A stretch of DNA of 64,000 nt from positions 247,222-311,221 of the forward strand of contig NZ_LNQS01000007.1 in the NCBI RefSeq assembly GCF_001513785.1. The letters are read 5' to 3'. A program made the position numbers and the translations under genes. Origin of the DNA: Rheinheimera sp. EpRS3. Its GTDB lineage: Bacteria > Pseudomonadota > Gammaproteobacteria > Enterobacterales > Alteromonadaceae. Each line of letters starts with the position of its first letter. Position 1 is the first letter of the stretch. Under the pieces are notes generated by a model that was given only the letters and a program-made list of their open reading frames with translations, was not told the origin of the DNA and ran no database searches. Below, in pieces: positions 19,846-30,164 of this stretch.

Positions 19846-19878
19846 CGCGTTAATCACAAAAACTTCACCTGTACAAAA

Positions 19879-19906
19879 TTGACTTCGAACTTCGCTAGCC
19901 TGTAGT
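19879..19906 (+). promoter_or_regulatory. Possible sigma-70 promoter for galU and the polysaccharide locus
   Basis: TTGACT (19879-19884) is followed after 16 bases by TGTAGT (19901-19906), about 75 bases before galU. The match is 5/6 and 4/6 to consensus. It is the only reasonable promoter-like pair in the 133-base gap. Confidence 0.35.
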
Positions 19907-19978
19907 CTGCCCTGAACGCTTAACCCTGTTAAGCATTAATCAGTAAATTGTTACTGTCAGAAACAGGACACACAGGCT

Positions 19979-20950
19979 ATGAAAACTGTCACACCACCCA
20001 CAGATCTTCGTCGCGCTAAAATCACCAAAGCGGTGATCCCGGTAGCCGGTTTAGGCACCCGGATGCTGCCCGCTACCAAGGCTATTCCGAAAGAAATGTT
20101 ACCGGTGCTGGATAAACCGTTGATTCAGCATGTGGTGCAAGAAGCGATCGCCGCAGGCATGACAGAAATAGTGCTGGTAACCCATTCATCAAAAAACAGT
20201 ATTGAAAACCATTTTGATACCAGCTTTGAGCTTGAGGCTACGCTGGAAAAGCGGGTAAAGCGTCAGCTGCTCGATGAAGTACGCAGTATAGTGCCAAAAA
20301 ATGTCACGCTGATTTCAGTACGTCAGCCGGTTGCGCTGGGGCTGGGTAACGCCATTATGTGTGCGTATCCGGTAGTGGGGCATAACCCTTTTGCTATTTT
20401 GTTGCCGGATGTGCTGATTGATCAGCATCAGAGTAATCTTAAAGTCGATAACCTGGCGGCGATGATGGCGCGCTACAGCGAAACCGGTGCCAGCCAGATT
20501 ATGGTAGAGCCAGTGCCACACAACATGGTCGATCAGTACGGTGTGGTAGATTTGCAAGACGTTAATTTGCGTGCCGGTACCAGTGCTGTGATCAGTGATA
20601 TGGTAGAAAAGCCAGCTGTTGATGAGGCACCAAGCAACTTTGCTATTACCGGCCGTTATGTGTTGTCAGAGCACATTTGGGATTTACTGGCGCATATCAC
20701 ACCCGGTGCCGGTGATGAAATTCAGCTGACCGATGCCATTTACCAACTGTGCCTGCGTGAGACGATTGAAGCCTATCATATCGTCGGTAAAAGCCATGAT
20801 TGCGGCACCAAGCTGGGGTTAATTCAGGCCAATCTGGAATACGCACTGCAGCATGACTTATACGCCAAACCTTTGCGTGCCAGCATCGAGCGTATCTTTG
20901 CTGATTTGAATAAAGACAAAAAACACCTGCAACTGTTAAAAACGGTGTAA
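19979..20950 (+). CDS. galU: UTP-glucose-1-phosphate uridylyltransferase
   Basis: A 323-residue cytosolic enzyme that makes UDP-glucose from UTP and glucose-1-phosphate. The nucleotide-binding signature [25 protein letters not shown] is at residues 20-44, and the later VEKP and [10 protein letters not shown] segments fit GalU. It supplies UDP-glucose for the polysaccharide genes that follow, including the WcaJ-like initiator at 34121. It heads a long co-directional block with short gaps or overlaps up to 33928, consistent with one transcript. The GT26 gene follows 11 bases later. Confidence 0.93.
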   Translation: MKTVTPPTDLRRAKITKAVIPVAGLGTRMLPATKAIPKEMLPVLDKPLIQHVVQEAIAAGMTEIVLVTHSSKNSIENHFDTSFELEATLEKRVKRQLLDEVRSIVPKNVTLISVRQPVALGLGNAIMCAYPVVGHNPFAILLPDVLIDQHQSNLKVDNLAAMMARYSETGASQIMVEPVPHNMVDQYGVVDLQDVNLRAGTSAVISDMVEKPAVDEAPSNFAITGRYVLSEHIWDLLAHITPGAGDEIQLTDAIYQLCLRETIEAYHIVGKSHDCGTKLGLIQANLEYALQHDLYAKPLRASIERIFADLNKDKKHLQLLKTV

Positions 20951-20961
20951 AGGTGGCAACC

Positions 20962-21750
20962 ATGACGCAACACTCCATTCAGCTCAAAAAAAGCCAGCCG
21001 GTAGCCGGGCTGCGTTTTTGCCTGCTGCCACAAAACGAGATTGTGCAAAGCCTCAGGCAAGTAACGCCGTCACATGAACCGCTGCGCTTAGTGGTGACAA
21101 CCAATGTCGATCATATGGTAACCATGCGCCGGCATCATGAATTTAAACACGCCTGTACTAATGCCTGGCTGGTAACTGCAGATGGCTTTCCGGTTGTGCG
21201 CTTGCTTAAATCCCTTGGTATTGCCACGCCAGGTCGTATTACCGGAGCTGATTTGTTTCCGGCAATTTTAGCGGCCTTAATACCGGGCCAGCATGCACCG
21301 TTTTTTGTTTGTGCAAATGAAGCTACCGCCGATTATTTACGGCACTGGCTGGCACAGCAGGGTTACAGCACACCAGAGCAACGCGTGCTGGTACCAAAGT
21401 TTGGTTTTGAAAAAGACAGTGTTTATAGCAACGAGATGCTGGAGAAAATAACTGCTATGGGTACTACGCATCTGTTTTTTGGCGTAGGTGCGCCTAAGTC
21501 TGAGTTATGGATGCAACGCCACCGCGATCAGCTCTCGGGTATGTACGGGTTTGGTTTTGGTGCTGGGCTGGATTTCTTCGCCGGTACAGCAAAACGGGCC
21601 CCGCAGTGGGTGCAACGTGTCAGTATGGAATGGCTATGGCGGTTATTGTCGGATCCGCGTCGTTTGGCCAAACGCTATTTAATTGATTCATGGGCCTTTG
21701 TACGCATTGCTTTAACAGAACACCGCCTTACCGTGAAGGAGAGCCGTTGA
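20962..21750 (+). CDS. WecG/TagA/CpsF-family glycosyltransferase (GT26)
   Basis: A 262-residue protein with the GT26 marks TNVDHMVTMRRHHEF, TADGFPVVRLLKSLG, RITGADLFP and GVGAPKSELWMQRHRDQL. Members include WecG, TagA and xanthan GumM, which add a sugar to a lipid-linked intermediate at the inner face of the membrane. The locus also carries a WcaJ/GumD-like initiator and GDP-mannose genes, so a GumM-like role in an early step is likely; the sugar donor is inference. I start at ATG 20962 because AAAGGTGG lies just upstream, rather than the GTG at 20953 inside that site. The stop TGA shares one base with the next start. Confidence 0.85.
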   Translation: MTQHSIQLKKSQPVAGLRFCLLPQNEIVQSLRQVTPSHEPLRLVVTTNVDHMVTMRRHHEFKHACTNAWLVTADGFPVVRLLKSLGIATPGRITGADLFPAILAALIPGQHAPFFVCANEATADYLRHWLAQQGYSTPEQRVLVPKFGFEKDSVYSNEMLEKITAMGTTHLFFGVGAPKSELWMQRHRDQLSGMYGFGFGAGLDFFAGTAKRAPQWVQRVSMEWLWRLLSDPRRLAKRYLIDSWAFVRIALTEHRLTVKESR

Positions 21751-22805
21751 TGTCTGCACCTGAGATGTCTCTGCCAGACGCGATTATTGACTGCTCTCAT
21801 CTGGGGCGCAAAACCACGGGTATTGAGCGCATTACCGAAGAGCTGTTTTCTGATGAAGCCCTGGGTGGTTGTCAGGTTGTGCGGTTAAAAGCCAGCAGCA
21901 TTGGCGGCATGTTGTTTCAGCAGTGGTTCGGTATTTTGTATGCGGCAATTAAGTACCCGAAAAGCTTGATCATAACGCCGGGTTTTCCGCCTTCTATTCT
22001 GGCTACATTGTTATTAAAAAAACGCCTGGTGCCTTATATTCACGATGTATTTTTACTAACCCGTGAGCAGGAACTTAACCCGCGCGCCCGTTACTATATG
22101 CGGCCGTCATTTGCTTTTGCGGTAAAGCGGCTTAACAGCTTTTTTGTTAACTCCGTAAAAACCAAACAGGATTTACAGCAGTTTTGCCAGAGCGATGCGC
22201 GCATTATTATGTTCCGGCCACAGGTGCGTAACGTTTTTGCGTTGCCGCACAATAGCGGGCGTTATAACAGTGTCGATTTAAGCAAACTGAAAATTGTCAT
22301 GCTAGGCACAGTAGAGCCACGCAAAAACTACACTGCTGCTGTCGCTATTTTTAACGCGCTTAAACAGCGCCTTGGCGACAGCATTGAGCTGCATATTGTT
22401 GGCCGGCTGGGCTGGGGCCCGGATGCCAGCTTACTGCAAAACACCGCCGGTGTATTTTGCCGCGGCTATTTGTCAGGCGAAGAGATAAAAACACTACTCG
22501 ACAGCGCAACATTTTACCTGTCTACCTCTCATGATGAAGGGCTTGGCTTACCGCTGCTGGAGCTACAGTACAGCGGCATTGCCGTAGTGGCAGCAAAAAT
22601 TCCGGTGTTTGCAGAAGTGCTGGGCGAGTCGGGGTTGCTGGTCGATGTTAGTGACGCTGAGCAAGCCGCGACGCAAATTATTGACTTTTGTAGCGATACT
22701 GCGCAGATACAGCGACAAAGCGAGCTTGCCAGGCAAAATATTCAGCGCTGGAATGCTTTAGCCGCTGCAGATAAACAAGCAGCCAGTGTGCTTTTCAGAG
22801 AGTAG
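21750..22805 (+). CDS. Glycosyltransferase family 4 (group 1)
   Basis: A 351-residue cytosolic or membrane-associated enzyme. The C-terminal half has the GT-B marks VMLGTVEPRKNY, IELHIVGRLGWG and STSHDEGLGLPLLELQYSGIAVVA, where the E-x7-E region binds the nucleotide sugar. The acceptor and donor cannot be assigned from sequence. ATG 21750 overlaps the previous stop (TGATG) and has GAAGGAGAG upstream; the longer frame would begin inside the GT26 gene. The overlap suggests translational coupling within the repeat-unit assembly operon. Confidence 0.85.
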   Translation: MSAPEMSLPDAIIDCSHLGRKTTGIERITEELFSDEALGGCQVVRLKASSIGGMLFQQWFGILYAAIKYPKSLIITPGFPPSILATLLLKKRLVPYIHDVFLLTREQELNPRARYYMRPSFAFAVKRLNSFFVNSVKTKQDLQQFCQSDARIIMFRPQVRNVFALPHNSGRYNSVDLSKLKIVMLGTVEPRKNYTAAVAIFNALKQRLGDSIELHIVGRLGWGPDASLLQNTAGVFCRGYLSGEEIKTLLDSATFYLSTSHDEGLGLPLLELQYSGIAVVAAKIPVFAEVLGESGLLVDVSDAEQAATQIIDFCSDTAQIQRQSELARQNIQRWNALAAADKQAASVLFRE

Positions 22806-22813
22806 GAGCGCCA

Positions 22814-23842
22814 GTGTTTTATCACGGTATTAATAATTTTCGGGCGTTGTCTATTTTCCTGATCGTGTTTGGCCATTGTTTCTGGATCTCAAACTGGTAT
22901 CCGGATAAAACCTGGCAAAATGTCTATCTGTACATGATACCAGGCGGCACGTTCTTTTTTGCCTTTATCAGTGGTTTTTTGTTTGCCCATCTTAATGTTA
23001 CCTCGTTCCGCTATGCCGATTTTATCGCCAGAAAGTGGCGTAATATTGCATCACCTTATTTGTGGTTATCGGTGCCGGTGATCTGCTTTGCGGTAGTCGT
23101 GCAGTATCCGGGGTACTTTGTTGATAGCAGAGACGGCTTTTATTATCAGTACCTGGTGCCGTTTTTTAAATATTTGCTAACCGGCCGCGTATTTACCGGC
23201 TACTGGTATATTCCGTTTATTTTGCTGGTGTTTGCTATTTCGCCGTTGCTGGTCCGGTTTTATCACCTTACCAGCAGGGTACAACTGATGATGGTTGCGC
23301 TGTTGCTGCTGCTGGCAATGTTTGTGCATCGGGCTGAAGATAATCTTAACCCGCTGCAAAGCTTCGTCTATTTTTTGCCGGTGTTTATGTTTGGCATGGT
23401 GTTTAACCGCCATTTTGCGCTGCTGCGTGAACGCTATTTATGGTTGCCTTGGTGCTTGTTGCTGGCATCTATACTGTTATCGGTGTATCAGAGCGCTTAT
23501 CTGGGCATTGCCCACAATGCGCATAAATACTTCTTTACCTATGGCGGTGCCGATTTAAAGGTGATTGAAAAAACCATGCAGGCGGTAGCGGTTCTGTTGC
23601 TGTTTGAGCGCTACTGGCAGCAGCGCCACCGGCTGATAGATTTGGTTGCATCGGCCAGCTTTGCCATTTTCTTTTTACATCCAATTGTTATAGCTGTTTT
23701 CAAGAGATTGTTAAATAATACATTTTCTGGTTTTTTGTACTGGCACATTCTCACCCTGGCAGTATTTTCTGCCACCTTACTGCTGGCCTGGAGCATAAAA
23801 AAAGTTCTGGGTTCATACAGCAGACGGGTTATTGGTTGGTAA
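22814..23842 (+). CDS. Acyltransferase 3 family membrane protein
   Basis: A 342-residue protein with about ten hydrophobic segments. The opening [20 protein letters not shown] contains the conserved Arg and His of the acyltransferase-3 (OafA/WcaH-type) family; such enzymes move acetyl or other acyl groups onto sugars across the membrane. It probably decorates the exopolysaccharide repeat unit. The start is GTG 22814 with TAGGAG nine bases before it; there is no suitable ATG nearby. A second family member is encoded at 30157, so two different acylations are possible. Confidence 0.85.
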   Translation: MFYHGINNFRALSIFLIVFGHCFWISNWYPDKTWQNVYLYMIPGGTFFFAFISGFLFAHLNVTSFRYADFIARKWRNIASPYLWLSVPVICFAVVVQYPGYFVDSRDGFYYQYLVPFFKYLLTGRVFTGYWYIPFILLVFAISPLLVRFYHLTSRVQLMMVALLLLLAMFVHRAEDNLNPLQSFVYFLPVFMFGMVFNRHFALLRERYLWLPWCLLLASILLSVYQSAYLGIAHNAHKYFFTYGGADLKVIEKTMQAVAVLLLFERYWQQRHRLIDLVASASFAIFFLHPIVIAVFKRLLNNTFSGFLYWHILTLAVFSATLLLAWSIKKVLGSYSRRVIGW

Positions 23843-23865
23843 CGCATTATGTTAAAGGAGTTGTT

Positions 23866-25272
23866 ATGTTTACACCTGTAATTATGGCTGGAGGCTCAGG
23901 AACCCGTTTGTGGCCGTTGTCTCGTGGTAATTTCCCCAAGCAGTTTTTGCCACTTACCGGCGAACACACGATGTTGCAGCAAACGGTATTGCGCTTAAAG
24001 GGGCTTGAGCATGCCTCGCCGTTGTTTATTTGCAACGAAGATCATCGCTTTATTGCCGCTGAGCAGGTGCGCCAGCTCGGGCTGAAAAAAGCCGATATTC
24101 TGCTGGAACCGGTAGGCCGCAACACTGCACCGGCTATTGCCCTGGCGGCTATGCGCGCGCGCCAGCAAAACAATGCCGATACGGTACTGCTGGTACTGGC
24201 AGCCGATCATGTAATTACCGATACCAAAGCATTTCAGCAGGCGACAGAGCAAGCCTTGCCGCTGGCACAAGATGGCAAACTGGTGACGTTTGGTATAGTG
24301 CCTGCCAGTGCCGAAACCGGTTATGGTTATATCAAGCGTGGCGAGCAGGTAGGCCAGGCATTTACAGTGCAACGTTTTGTTGAAAAACCCGATCAATCCA
24401 CGGCAGAGCAGTATTTGCAAAGCGGTGAATATTACTGGAACAGCGGCATGTTTATGTTCCGCGCCGATGTGTATTTACAGCAGCTGCAGCAGTTCCGCCC
24501 GGATATCTACACTGCCTGTGAAGCAGCGATGGCCGAGCAAACTCCCGATTTAGAATTTGTCCGTGTTGATAAAGCGGCCTTTGCAGCTTGCCCGGCAGAC
24601 TCGATTGATTATGCCGTGATGGAGCGCACAGAGCATGCAGTGGTATTGCCACTGGACGCCGGCTGGAACGATGTCGGTGGCTTTGCGGCGCTGTGGCAGG
24701 TGTCTGCAAAAGATGCCCAGGATAATGTGTTAAACGGCGATGTACTGGCACTGGACAGCCATGGCACTTATATTCACAGTGAAGACAAGCTGGTGGCGGC
24801 AATCGGGGTTGAAGACTTAATTGTTATCAGCACCAAAGATGCAGTGCTGGTGGCGCATAAAGACAAAGCGCAACAGGTAAAACAGATTGTTAACCAGTTA
24901 GCCGAGGCGGGTCGCAGTGAAGCGGTATTCCACCGTGAGGTATACCGGCCCTGGGGTAAATATGACTCTGTCGATAATGGCGAGCGTTTTCAGGTTAAAC
25001 GTATTACGGTAAAACCCGGCGCCAAGCTGTCGGTACAAATGCACCATCACCGCGCTGAACACTGGATAGTGGTATCGGGCACGGCCCGGGTCACGATTGA
25101 TGATAAAGAGCAGTTTGTCACAGAAAATCAGTCAGTTTATATCCCCATCACGGCTGTACACGCGCTGGAGAATCCCGGCAAAGTGCCACTGGAGCTGATT
25201 GAAGTGCAGTCGGGCTCTTACCTGGGCGAAGACGATATTGTGCGTTTTGCCGACCGCTACGGGAGGGCTTAA
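23866..25272 (+). CDS. manC: Mannose-1-phosphate guanylyltransferase / mannose-6-phosphate isomerase
   Basis: A 468-residue bifunctional cytosolic enzyme of the type II PMI-GMP family. The N-terminal guanylyltransferase carries [20 protein letters not shown] (from residue 8) and the FVEKPD block. The C-terminal cupin isomerase carries [20 protein letters not shown] and a metal-binding HHHRAEHW near residue 392. It makes GDP-mannose together with the phosphomannomutase four bases downstream. ATG 23866 follows AAAGGAG at ideal spacing; the longer frame begins within the preceding acyltransferase gene end. Confidence 0.95.
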   Translation: MFTPVIMAGGSGTRLWPLSRGNFPKQFLPLTGEHTMLQQTVLRLKGLEHASPLFICNEDHRFIAAEQVRQLGLKKADILLEPVGRNTAPAIALAAMRARQQNNADTVLLVLAADHVITDTKAFQQATEQALPLAQDGKLVTFGIVPASAETGYGYIKRGEQVGQAFTVQRFVEKPDQSTAEQYLQSGEYYWNSGMFMFRADVYLQQLQQFRPDIYTACEAAMAEQTPDLEFVRVDKAAFAACPADSIDYAVMERTEHAVVLPLDAGWNDVGGFAALWQVSAKDAQDNVLNGDVLALDSHGTYIHSEDKLVAAIGVEDLIVISTKDAVLVAHKDKAQQVKQIVNQLAEAGRSEAVFHREVYRPWGKYDSVDNGERFQVKRITVKPGAKLSVQMHHHRAEHWIVVSGTARVTIDDKEQFVTENQSVYIPITAVHALENPGKVPLELIEVQSGSYLGEDDIVRFADRYGRA

Positions 25273-25276
25273 GCCC

Positions 25277-26644
25277 ATGCAAAAAATAACCTGTTTTAAA
25301 GCTTATGATATTCGCGGCAAGCTGGGCGAGCAGCTTAATAACGACGTGGCTTATCGTATTGGCCGTGCTTTTGGCGACTATCTTAAACCGCGCCAGGTTG
25401 TGCTTGGCGCAGATGTGCGTGCTACGTCAGAGGAGTTGAAACTGGCACTGGCTGAAGGCCTGATGGATGCCGGTTGTGATGTTATCGATATCGGTATGAC
25501 CGGCACTGAAGAGGTGTATTTTGCCACTTTTCATCTACAGGTAGACGGTGGTATTGAAGTGACTGCCAGCCATAACCCTATTGATTATAACGGCATGAAG
25601 CTGGTGCAAAGCGGCGCACGGCCAATTAGTGGCGACAGTGGTTTGTTTGCTATTCAGCAACTGGCCGAGCAGGGCGAGTTTCAGCCGGTTGCGAAAAAGG
25701 GCAGTTACACTAAACAGTCGGTACTTGACGCCTATATTGAACATTTACTCGGCTATATCGATTTGGCAAATATTAAACCGCTGCGCATTGTTGCCAACTC
25801 TGGTAACGGTGCGGCCGGCCATGTTGTCGATGCGCTGGAGCAGGCTTTTGCCCGGCTAAAGGTGCCTGTTAGCTTTATTAAAGTACATCATCAGCCGGAT
25901 GCGACGTTTCCCAATGGTATTCCTAACCCGCTGTTGGTAGAAAACCGTGCCGACACCCGTGCTGCTGTGCTGGAGCATAAAGCCGACTTCGGTATTGCCT
26001 GGGACGGCGATTTTGACCGCTGCTTCTTGTTTGATGAACGCGGCCAGTTTATCGAGGGCTACTATATTGTCGGCTTACTGGCTGAAGCTTTTTTACAAAA
26101 GCACGCAGGCGCCAGTGTGATCCACGACCCGCGGTTAACCTGGAATACCATCGATCTGGCCATTCAGGCCGGCGGTAAACCCATCCAGTCAAAAACCGGC
26201 CATGCTTTTATTAAAGAGCGGATGCGCCTGGAAGATGCCGTGTATGGCGGCGAAATGAGTGCGCACCATTACTTCCGCGATTTTGCTTATTGCGACAGCG
26301 GCATGATCCCCTGGTTACTGGTAGCAGAGCTAATTTGCCTTAAAGCACAGCCGTTATCGCAATTAGTGAATGAACGTATTGCCGCGTTTCCATCATCGGG
26401 CGAAATTAACTTTACACTTACTGATCCCAAAGCCGCTATTGAGCGGGTACTGCAACATTATATTGCCGGGGCGCTGGTGGTTGACCGCACCGATGGTATC
26501 AGCCTTGAGTTTGCTGAATGGCGTTTTAATCTGCGCAGCTCTAACACCGAGCCTGTAGTGCGCTTAAACGTGGAAAGCCGCGCCGATGTAGCCCTGATGA
26601 GCTATTACACTGAGCAAATCAGTGCCTTGCTGGTGGCGTCATGA
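25277..26644 (+). CDS. manB: Phosphomannomutase/phosphoglucomutase
   Basis: A 455-residue cytosolic enzyme that interconverts mannose-6-phosphate and mannose-1-phosphate. The opening [16 protein letters not shown] and the catalytic phosphoserine loop TASHNP (Ser98) are of the CpsG/ManB type. The metal-binding DGDFDRC and sugar-specificity [10 protein letters not shown] loops are also present. I start at ATG 25277, four bases after manC; the longer frame overlaps manC. It supplies mannose-1-phosphate to ManC. The stop overlaps the next gene as ATGA. Confidence 0.93.
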   Translation: MQKITCFKAYDIRGKLGEQLNNDVAYRIGRAFGDYLKPRQVVLGADVRATSEELKLALAEGLMDAGCDVIDIGMTGTEEVYFATFHLQVDGGIEVTASHNPIDYNGMKLVQSGARPISGDSGLFAIQQLAEQGEFQPVAKKGSYTKQSVLDAYIEHLLGYIDLANIKPLRIVANSGNGAAGHVVDALEQAFARLKVPVSFIKVHHQPDATFPNGIPNPLLVENRADTRAAVLEHKADFGIAWDGDFDRCFLFDERGQFIEGYYIVGLLAEAFLQKHAGASVIHDPRLTWNTIDLAIQAGGKPIQSKTGHAFIKERMRLEDAVYGGEMSAHHYFRDFAYCDSGMIPWLLVAELICLKAQPLSQLVNERIAAFPSSGEINFTLTDPKAAIERVLQHYIAGALVVDRTDGISLEFAEWRFNLRSSNTEPVVRLNVESRADVALMSYYTEQISALLVAS

Positions 26645-27765
26645 AAATCCTGATAAATCATTTGCTGGAGCCATCCAACCGTATTTCCGGCATCAGCAAA
26701 TATTTATTTTCGTTACTGGCCGAGTTGCTTAAATCCGAGCAGCATCAGTATGTGCTGCTTACCTCCTGGTCAGAGGAATGTCTGCCGGTAGCGCTGCGCA
26801 ATCCGGGGTTAACAGTGGTGTCGGTACCTTATATTGAATCTACACCACGTAATCTGTTACGCCAGCTCTGGTTAGTGCCGCAGCAGATGAAGCAGCACCA
26901 GGCCGATGCCGAATTTAACTGCAACCCCTTGGGTGGTTTTATCGGCAGCTGGCCCAGAGTTACTGTAACGCATGATCTGTATTTCAATGTCTCACCGGCA
27001 TCTTACAAGCGGCACCATCGCTTATGGTGGCAGTTGTTTTATCCGCTGACGTGCCGCAGTGCCAGCAAGATCATTTGTGTGTCACAAAATACCCGTAATG
27101 ATGTCGCGCGTTACTATCCGCAATTTGCCGATAAAACGGTAGTCATTGGTGAGGGGCCTTGCCTGACAATACCGGGAAATATCGACAGTGATGTACAAAA
27201 ACGCCAGAGTTTTGGCCTTTTTGTTGCCAATGTCTCGCCGAATAAAGGTGCCGACACCCTGGTGAGGGCGCTTGGGCTATTACGCCATAGCGGCCGCAAC
27301 ATTGACGTTAAGCATGTCGGTGCTGACACCCAGGGTAACTTTGCCCGCTTTGTGGCAGCAATCCCGCATGGAGCGGCGCCGGTTTCGCTGGGATACTTAA
27401 GCGATGGTCAGCTTAGCGAATTATACAGCCGTGCGCGGTTTTTGGCGTTTCCGTCCCGTTACGAAGGTTTTGGTTTGCCGGTTGTTGAAGCTCAGGCTCA
27501 CGGCACTCCTGTTATTGCCGCAGATATTCCGGTATTGCGTGAAGTTGCCGGAGATGGTGCGTTATTTTTCGCCCCCGAAGATGCTGCCGCTCTGGCTGAA
27601 CACATGTATGCGCTGTTGCATGATGATGCGCTATTCAGTGCGCTGTCAGTTAAAGCCCTGCAAAATCAGCAGCGTTTTAACTGGCCTAAAGCCGCGCGCC
27701 AAACCGAGCAGGTATTTGAGCAGCTCGCTTGTGACAGCCTGGCAGCGCAAAGCCAGTTAAACTAA
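26641..27765 (+). CDS. Glycosyltransferase family 4 (group 1), mannosyltransferase-like
   Basis: A 374-residue GT-B enzyme. The donor-binding half has [52 protein letters not shown] and the [11 protein letters not shown] tail typical of GT4. Its place directly after manC and manB makes a GDP-mannose donor plausible but unproven. ATG 26641 overlaps the manB stop (ATGA), indicating coupled translation. No membrane segments are evident; it probably acts on the lipid-linked chain at the cytoplasmic face. Confidence 0.85.
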   Translation: MKILINHLLEPSNRISGISKYLFSLLAELLKSEQHQYVLLTSWSEECLPVALRNPGLTVVSVPYIESTPRNLLRQLWLVPQQMKQHQADAEFNCNPLGGFIGSWPRVTVTHDLYFNVSPASYKRHHRLWWQLFYPLTCRSASKIICVSQNTRNDVARYYPQFADKTVVIGEGPCLTIPGNIDSDVQKRQSFGLFVANVSPNKGADTLVRALGLLRHSGRNIDVKHVGADTQGNFARFVAAIPHGAAPVSLGYLSDGQLSELYSRARFLAFPSRYEGFGLPVVEAQAHGTPVIAADIPVLREVAGDGALFFAPEDAAALAEHMYALLHDDALFSALSVKALQNQQRFNWPKAARQTEQVFEQLACDSLAAQSQLN

Positions 27766-27779
27766 TTTAAGGTGCCATT

Positions 27780-29003
27780 ATGACTTACAAAACCACTTTT
27801 TTTTCCGTGCACCCGATAGACCCTTTTGGCAGCAAAGTAGGGGGCATTGAAACCCATGTACGGCAATTACTGAAATATTGCCCTGCAGGTATGCGTCTTG
27901 TCCTGATCGGGGTAGACGACAGTGGTAAACGCAAACTGGGTGAGCTGGCCGAAGTAGAAATGTTTGGTGGCCGTTTTCTGTTTATGCCGATATTACATTG
28001 CCATGAAGCCGAGGTAAATGCGGCGGCCAAATCACTGTTTCAATCTACGACATTAAGGTTTTTCGTTAATTTTATCCGCTTTAGCTCACGCATTAAGGCG
28101 CTGGCAAAAGAGATGCCAAGCAGCTTTGATATTCAGCGTTACGAGTTTGCCTGGCTATGCCGGTTATATGGCTTTGACTATGTGTTAACCACGCACGGTG
28201 ATGCCAATCCGGATCAACCGATGGACTCTTTACTCAGCCGCTACTGGTTTTTGCATAAATTTAATGAAAAACATGCCGTGCGCAGCGCCCGCCACGTTTA
28301 TTCGGTCAATCAGCAGCAAACAGACCGTATCCGCCGTGATTACCCGGAAGTGGCGACAAAAACCGACTTTATGACGGTAAGCGTGGACGATCAGTTATTT
28401 AAACCCACAGCCTACCAGAACCTGGAAGGGCCGTTAAAAATTGCCTTTGTTGGCCGGCTTGATACGTTTAAACGCCCGGGCATGATGTTTAAGGTTATTG
28501 CCGAAATAGCAAAGCAAACCAACAACCAGGTTGAATTTCATTATGTCGGTGCTGCTAAGCCACAAAGCTTTGCCGAGTTTGCCGCGATAGAACCGCTATC
28601 TGTGTGTCATGGCTTTAAAACTTCGGCGCAGGTAGCGCAGTTGTGGCAGGGCTGGCATATGGGCATTGTTACCTCGGTATTTGAAGGTATGCCGGTTTAT
28701 GTGCTCGAAGCATTATGCGCAGGGCGCCCGGTATGCTCGGTTAACCTGCCACAACTATCACTGGTAATAGACAACACGGTTAACGGTGTGCTGCTGGAGC
28801 AAAACAATGACTCAGCTGAACTGGTGCAACAACTGGCGCAGCAGATGCTGGCCACCTGGCACAGTATACGCAGTGGCCAGATCCAGCCAGAGCAGGTTAA
28901 CCAGAAGGTTGCACCTTATAAAGCCAGTAATCAGATGAGAGTGCTGTTTGATAAGCATGCTCAGTTACAAAGCCGCTCAGCCGGGCTGGTTGCCCAAAGT
29001 TAA
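27780..29003 (+). CDS. Glycosyltransferase family 4 (group 1)
   Basis: A 407-residue GT-B enzyme. The N-terminal glycine loop GSKVGGIETHVRQLL is the usual acceptor-side start of GT4. The C-terminal IAFVGRLDTFKRPGMMFKV and SVFEGMPVYVLEALCAGRPV segments form the donor site. The sugar and linkage are unknown. It begins 14 bases after the preceding glycosyltransferase and is followed 39 bases later by a secreted GH10 enzyme gene. Confidence 0.85.
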   Translation: MTYKTTFFSVHPIDPFGSKVGGIETHVRQLLKYCPAGMRLVLIGVDDSGKRKLGELAEVEMFGGRFLFMPILHCHEAEVNAAAKSLFQSTTLRFFVNFIRFSSRIKALAKEMPSSFDIQRYEFAWLCRLYGFDYVLTTHGDANPDQPMDSLLSRYWFLHKFNEKHAVRSARHVYSVNQQQTDRIRRDYPEVATKTDFMTVSVDDQLFKPTAYQNLEGPLKIAFVGRLDTFKRPGMMFKVIAEIAKQTNNQVEFHYVGAAKPQSFAEFAAIEPLSVCHGFKTSAQVAQLWQGWHMGIVTSVFEGMPVYVLEALCAGRPVCSVNLPQLSLVIDNTVNGVLLEQNNDSAELVQQLAQQMLATWHSIRSGQIQPEQVNQKVAPYKASNQMRVLFDKHAQLQSRSAGLVAQS

Positions 29004-29042
29004 GCACCAATTCGCTAAATAAACCGTTACAGGAATAGTGTT

Positions 29043-30164
29043 ATGTTATCGCGCAGACAGTTTGTACAGAGCCTGCTTGGGCTTGGTGTGGCGGCAGCGA
29101 TGCCCGCTGCTCTGGCTAAGCCCGCCGCAACGCTGCCAGGCAACAGTTCTATGGCAGCGTTACTGCCAGGCACAGAGGTGCCCTCGCTCAACCAGATTGC
29201 CAGTGCCGCCGGGCGCTTATTTGGTAGCGCTTTTGATATGGCATCAATTAATGACCCGCAATACGGCAGTTTGCTTAAACACCACTGCGGTGTATTGACG
29301 ACAGATTATCAGTTTAAATTTGGCACCTTAAGATGGCGCGAAAATGAGATCAGTTTCACTAAAACCGATCAGCTAATGGCATTTGCCCGTGCAGCAGGTA
29401 TACCGGTGCGGGGCCATACGCTGATCTGGAACGAGTGGAACCCGGATTGGCTAAAACAAGCGTCTGACAGCCGGGTAGCCTATTGGCTTGATCGCCATAT
29501 TGAAGAAGTAGTTGGCCGCTATGCCGGGCAATTTCACTCCTGGGATGTGGTAAACGAGCCGATGTGGCCGGGGCATAACCGCGAATCTGGCTTGCGCGCA
29601 GGGCCCTGGTTACGTGCAATGGGGCCGGATTATATAAAACGGGCTTTTGATGTCACGGCACGTACCGATCCTGCGGCAAAGCGGGTACTCAATGAAGCCT
29701 GGCTTGATCGCGCCGATCATTGGGGCCGCGGGCTCCGGGCGGCCTTTTTACCCTTGCTGGACAAATTGCTTGATCAGGGGACACCTATTGATGCTATTGG
29801 TCTGCAATGCCATCTGGCACCGGGCAACCTTGATATGGACGCATTTTTGCAGTTAGTCGAACAGCTGCAACAACGCCAGCTACCGGTTTACATTACTGAG
29901 CTTGATGTTAATGATCAGAGCTTTGTCGATGATGAAGCACAACGGGATCAGCAGGTTGCCAGTACCTACCGCGATTTTTTACAGGAAGTGCTGCAAAACC
30001 CTATGGTAGAAATGGTACAAACCTGGCAATTAAGTGACAAATACTCGTTTTATCAGGGCCGGCAGGAACGGCTGGTAAGAGTATTACCTTTTGACCGCGA
30101 TATGCGTGCCAAACCAGCTTATCAGGCGCTGGCAACAACGCTGGCTATACCACGCCATGGCTGA
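29043..30164 (+). CDS. GH10 endo-beta-1,4-xylanase-like enzyme, Tat-exported
   Basis: A 373-residue enzyme. The N terminus LSRRQFVQSLLGLGVAAAMPAALA is a twin-arginine signal, so the folded protein is exported. The GH10 barrel follows, with RGHTLIWNEWNPDWL, the acid/base Glu172 in WDVVNEPMW and the nucleophile Glu286 in VYITELDVND. Both catalytic residues are intact. Typical GH10 enzymes cut xylan, but this one sits inside an exopolysaccharide operon between a glycosyltransferase and an acyltransferase. It therefore more likely trims or releases the cell's own polymer in the periplasm, as BcsZ, AlgL or PslG do in other loci (inference). Its end overlaps the next start by eight bases. Confidence 0.85.
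   Translation: MLSRRQFVQSLLGLGVAAAMPAALAKPAATLPGNSSMAALLPGTEVPSLNQIASAAGRLFGSAFDMASINDPQYGSLLKHHCGVLTTDYQFKFGTLRWRENEISFTKTDQLMAFARAAGIPVRGHTLIWNEWNPDWLKQASDSRVAYWLDRHIEEVVGRYAGQFHSWDVVNEPMWPGHNRESGLRAGPWLRAMGPDYIKRAFDVTARTDPAAKRVLNEAWLDRADHWGRGLRAAFLPLLDKLLDQGTPIDAIGLQCHLAPGNLDMDAFLQLVEQLQQRQLPVYITELDVNDQSFVDDEAQRDQQVASTYRDFLQEVLQNPMVEMVQTWQLSDKYSFYQGRQERLVRVLPFDRDMRAKPAYQALATTLAIPRHG

Noticed and set aside
26959..26969. GTTACTGTAAC inside a glycosyltransferase gene as another RpiR-type site
   Set aside because: The half sites are separated by one base, not three, and it lies within a coding region.
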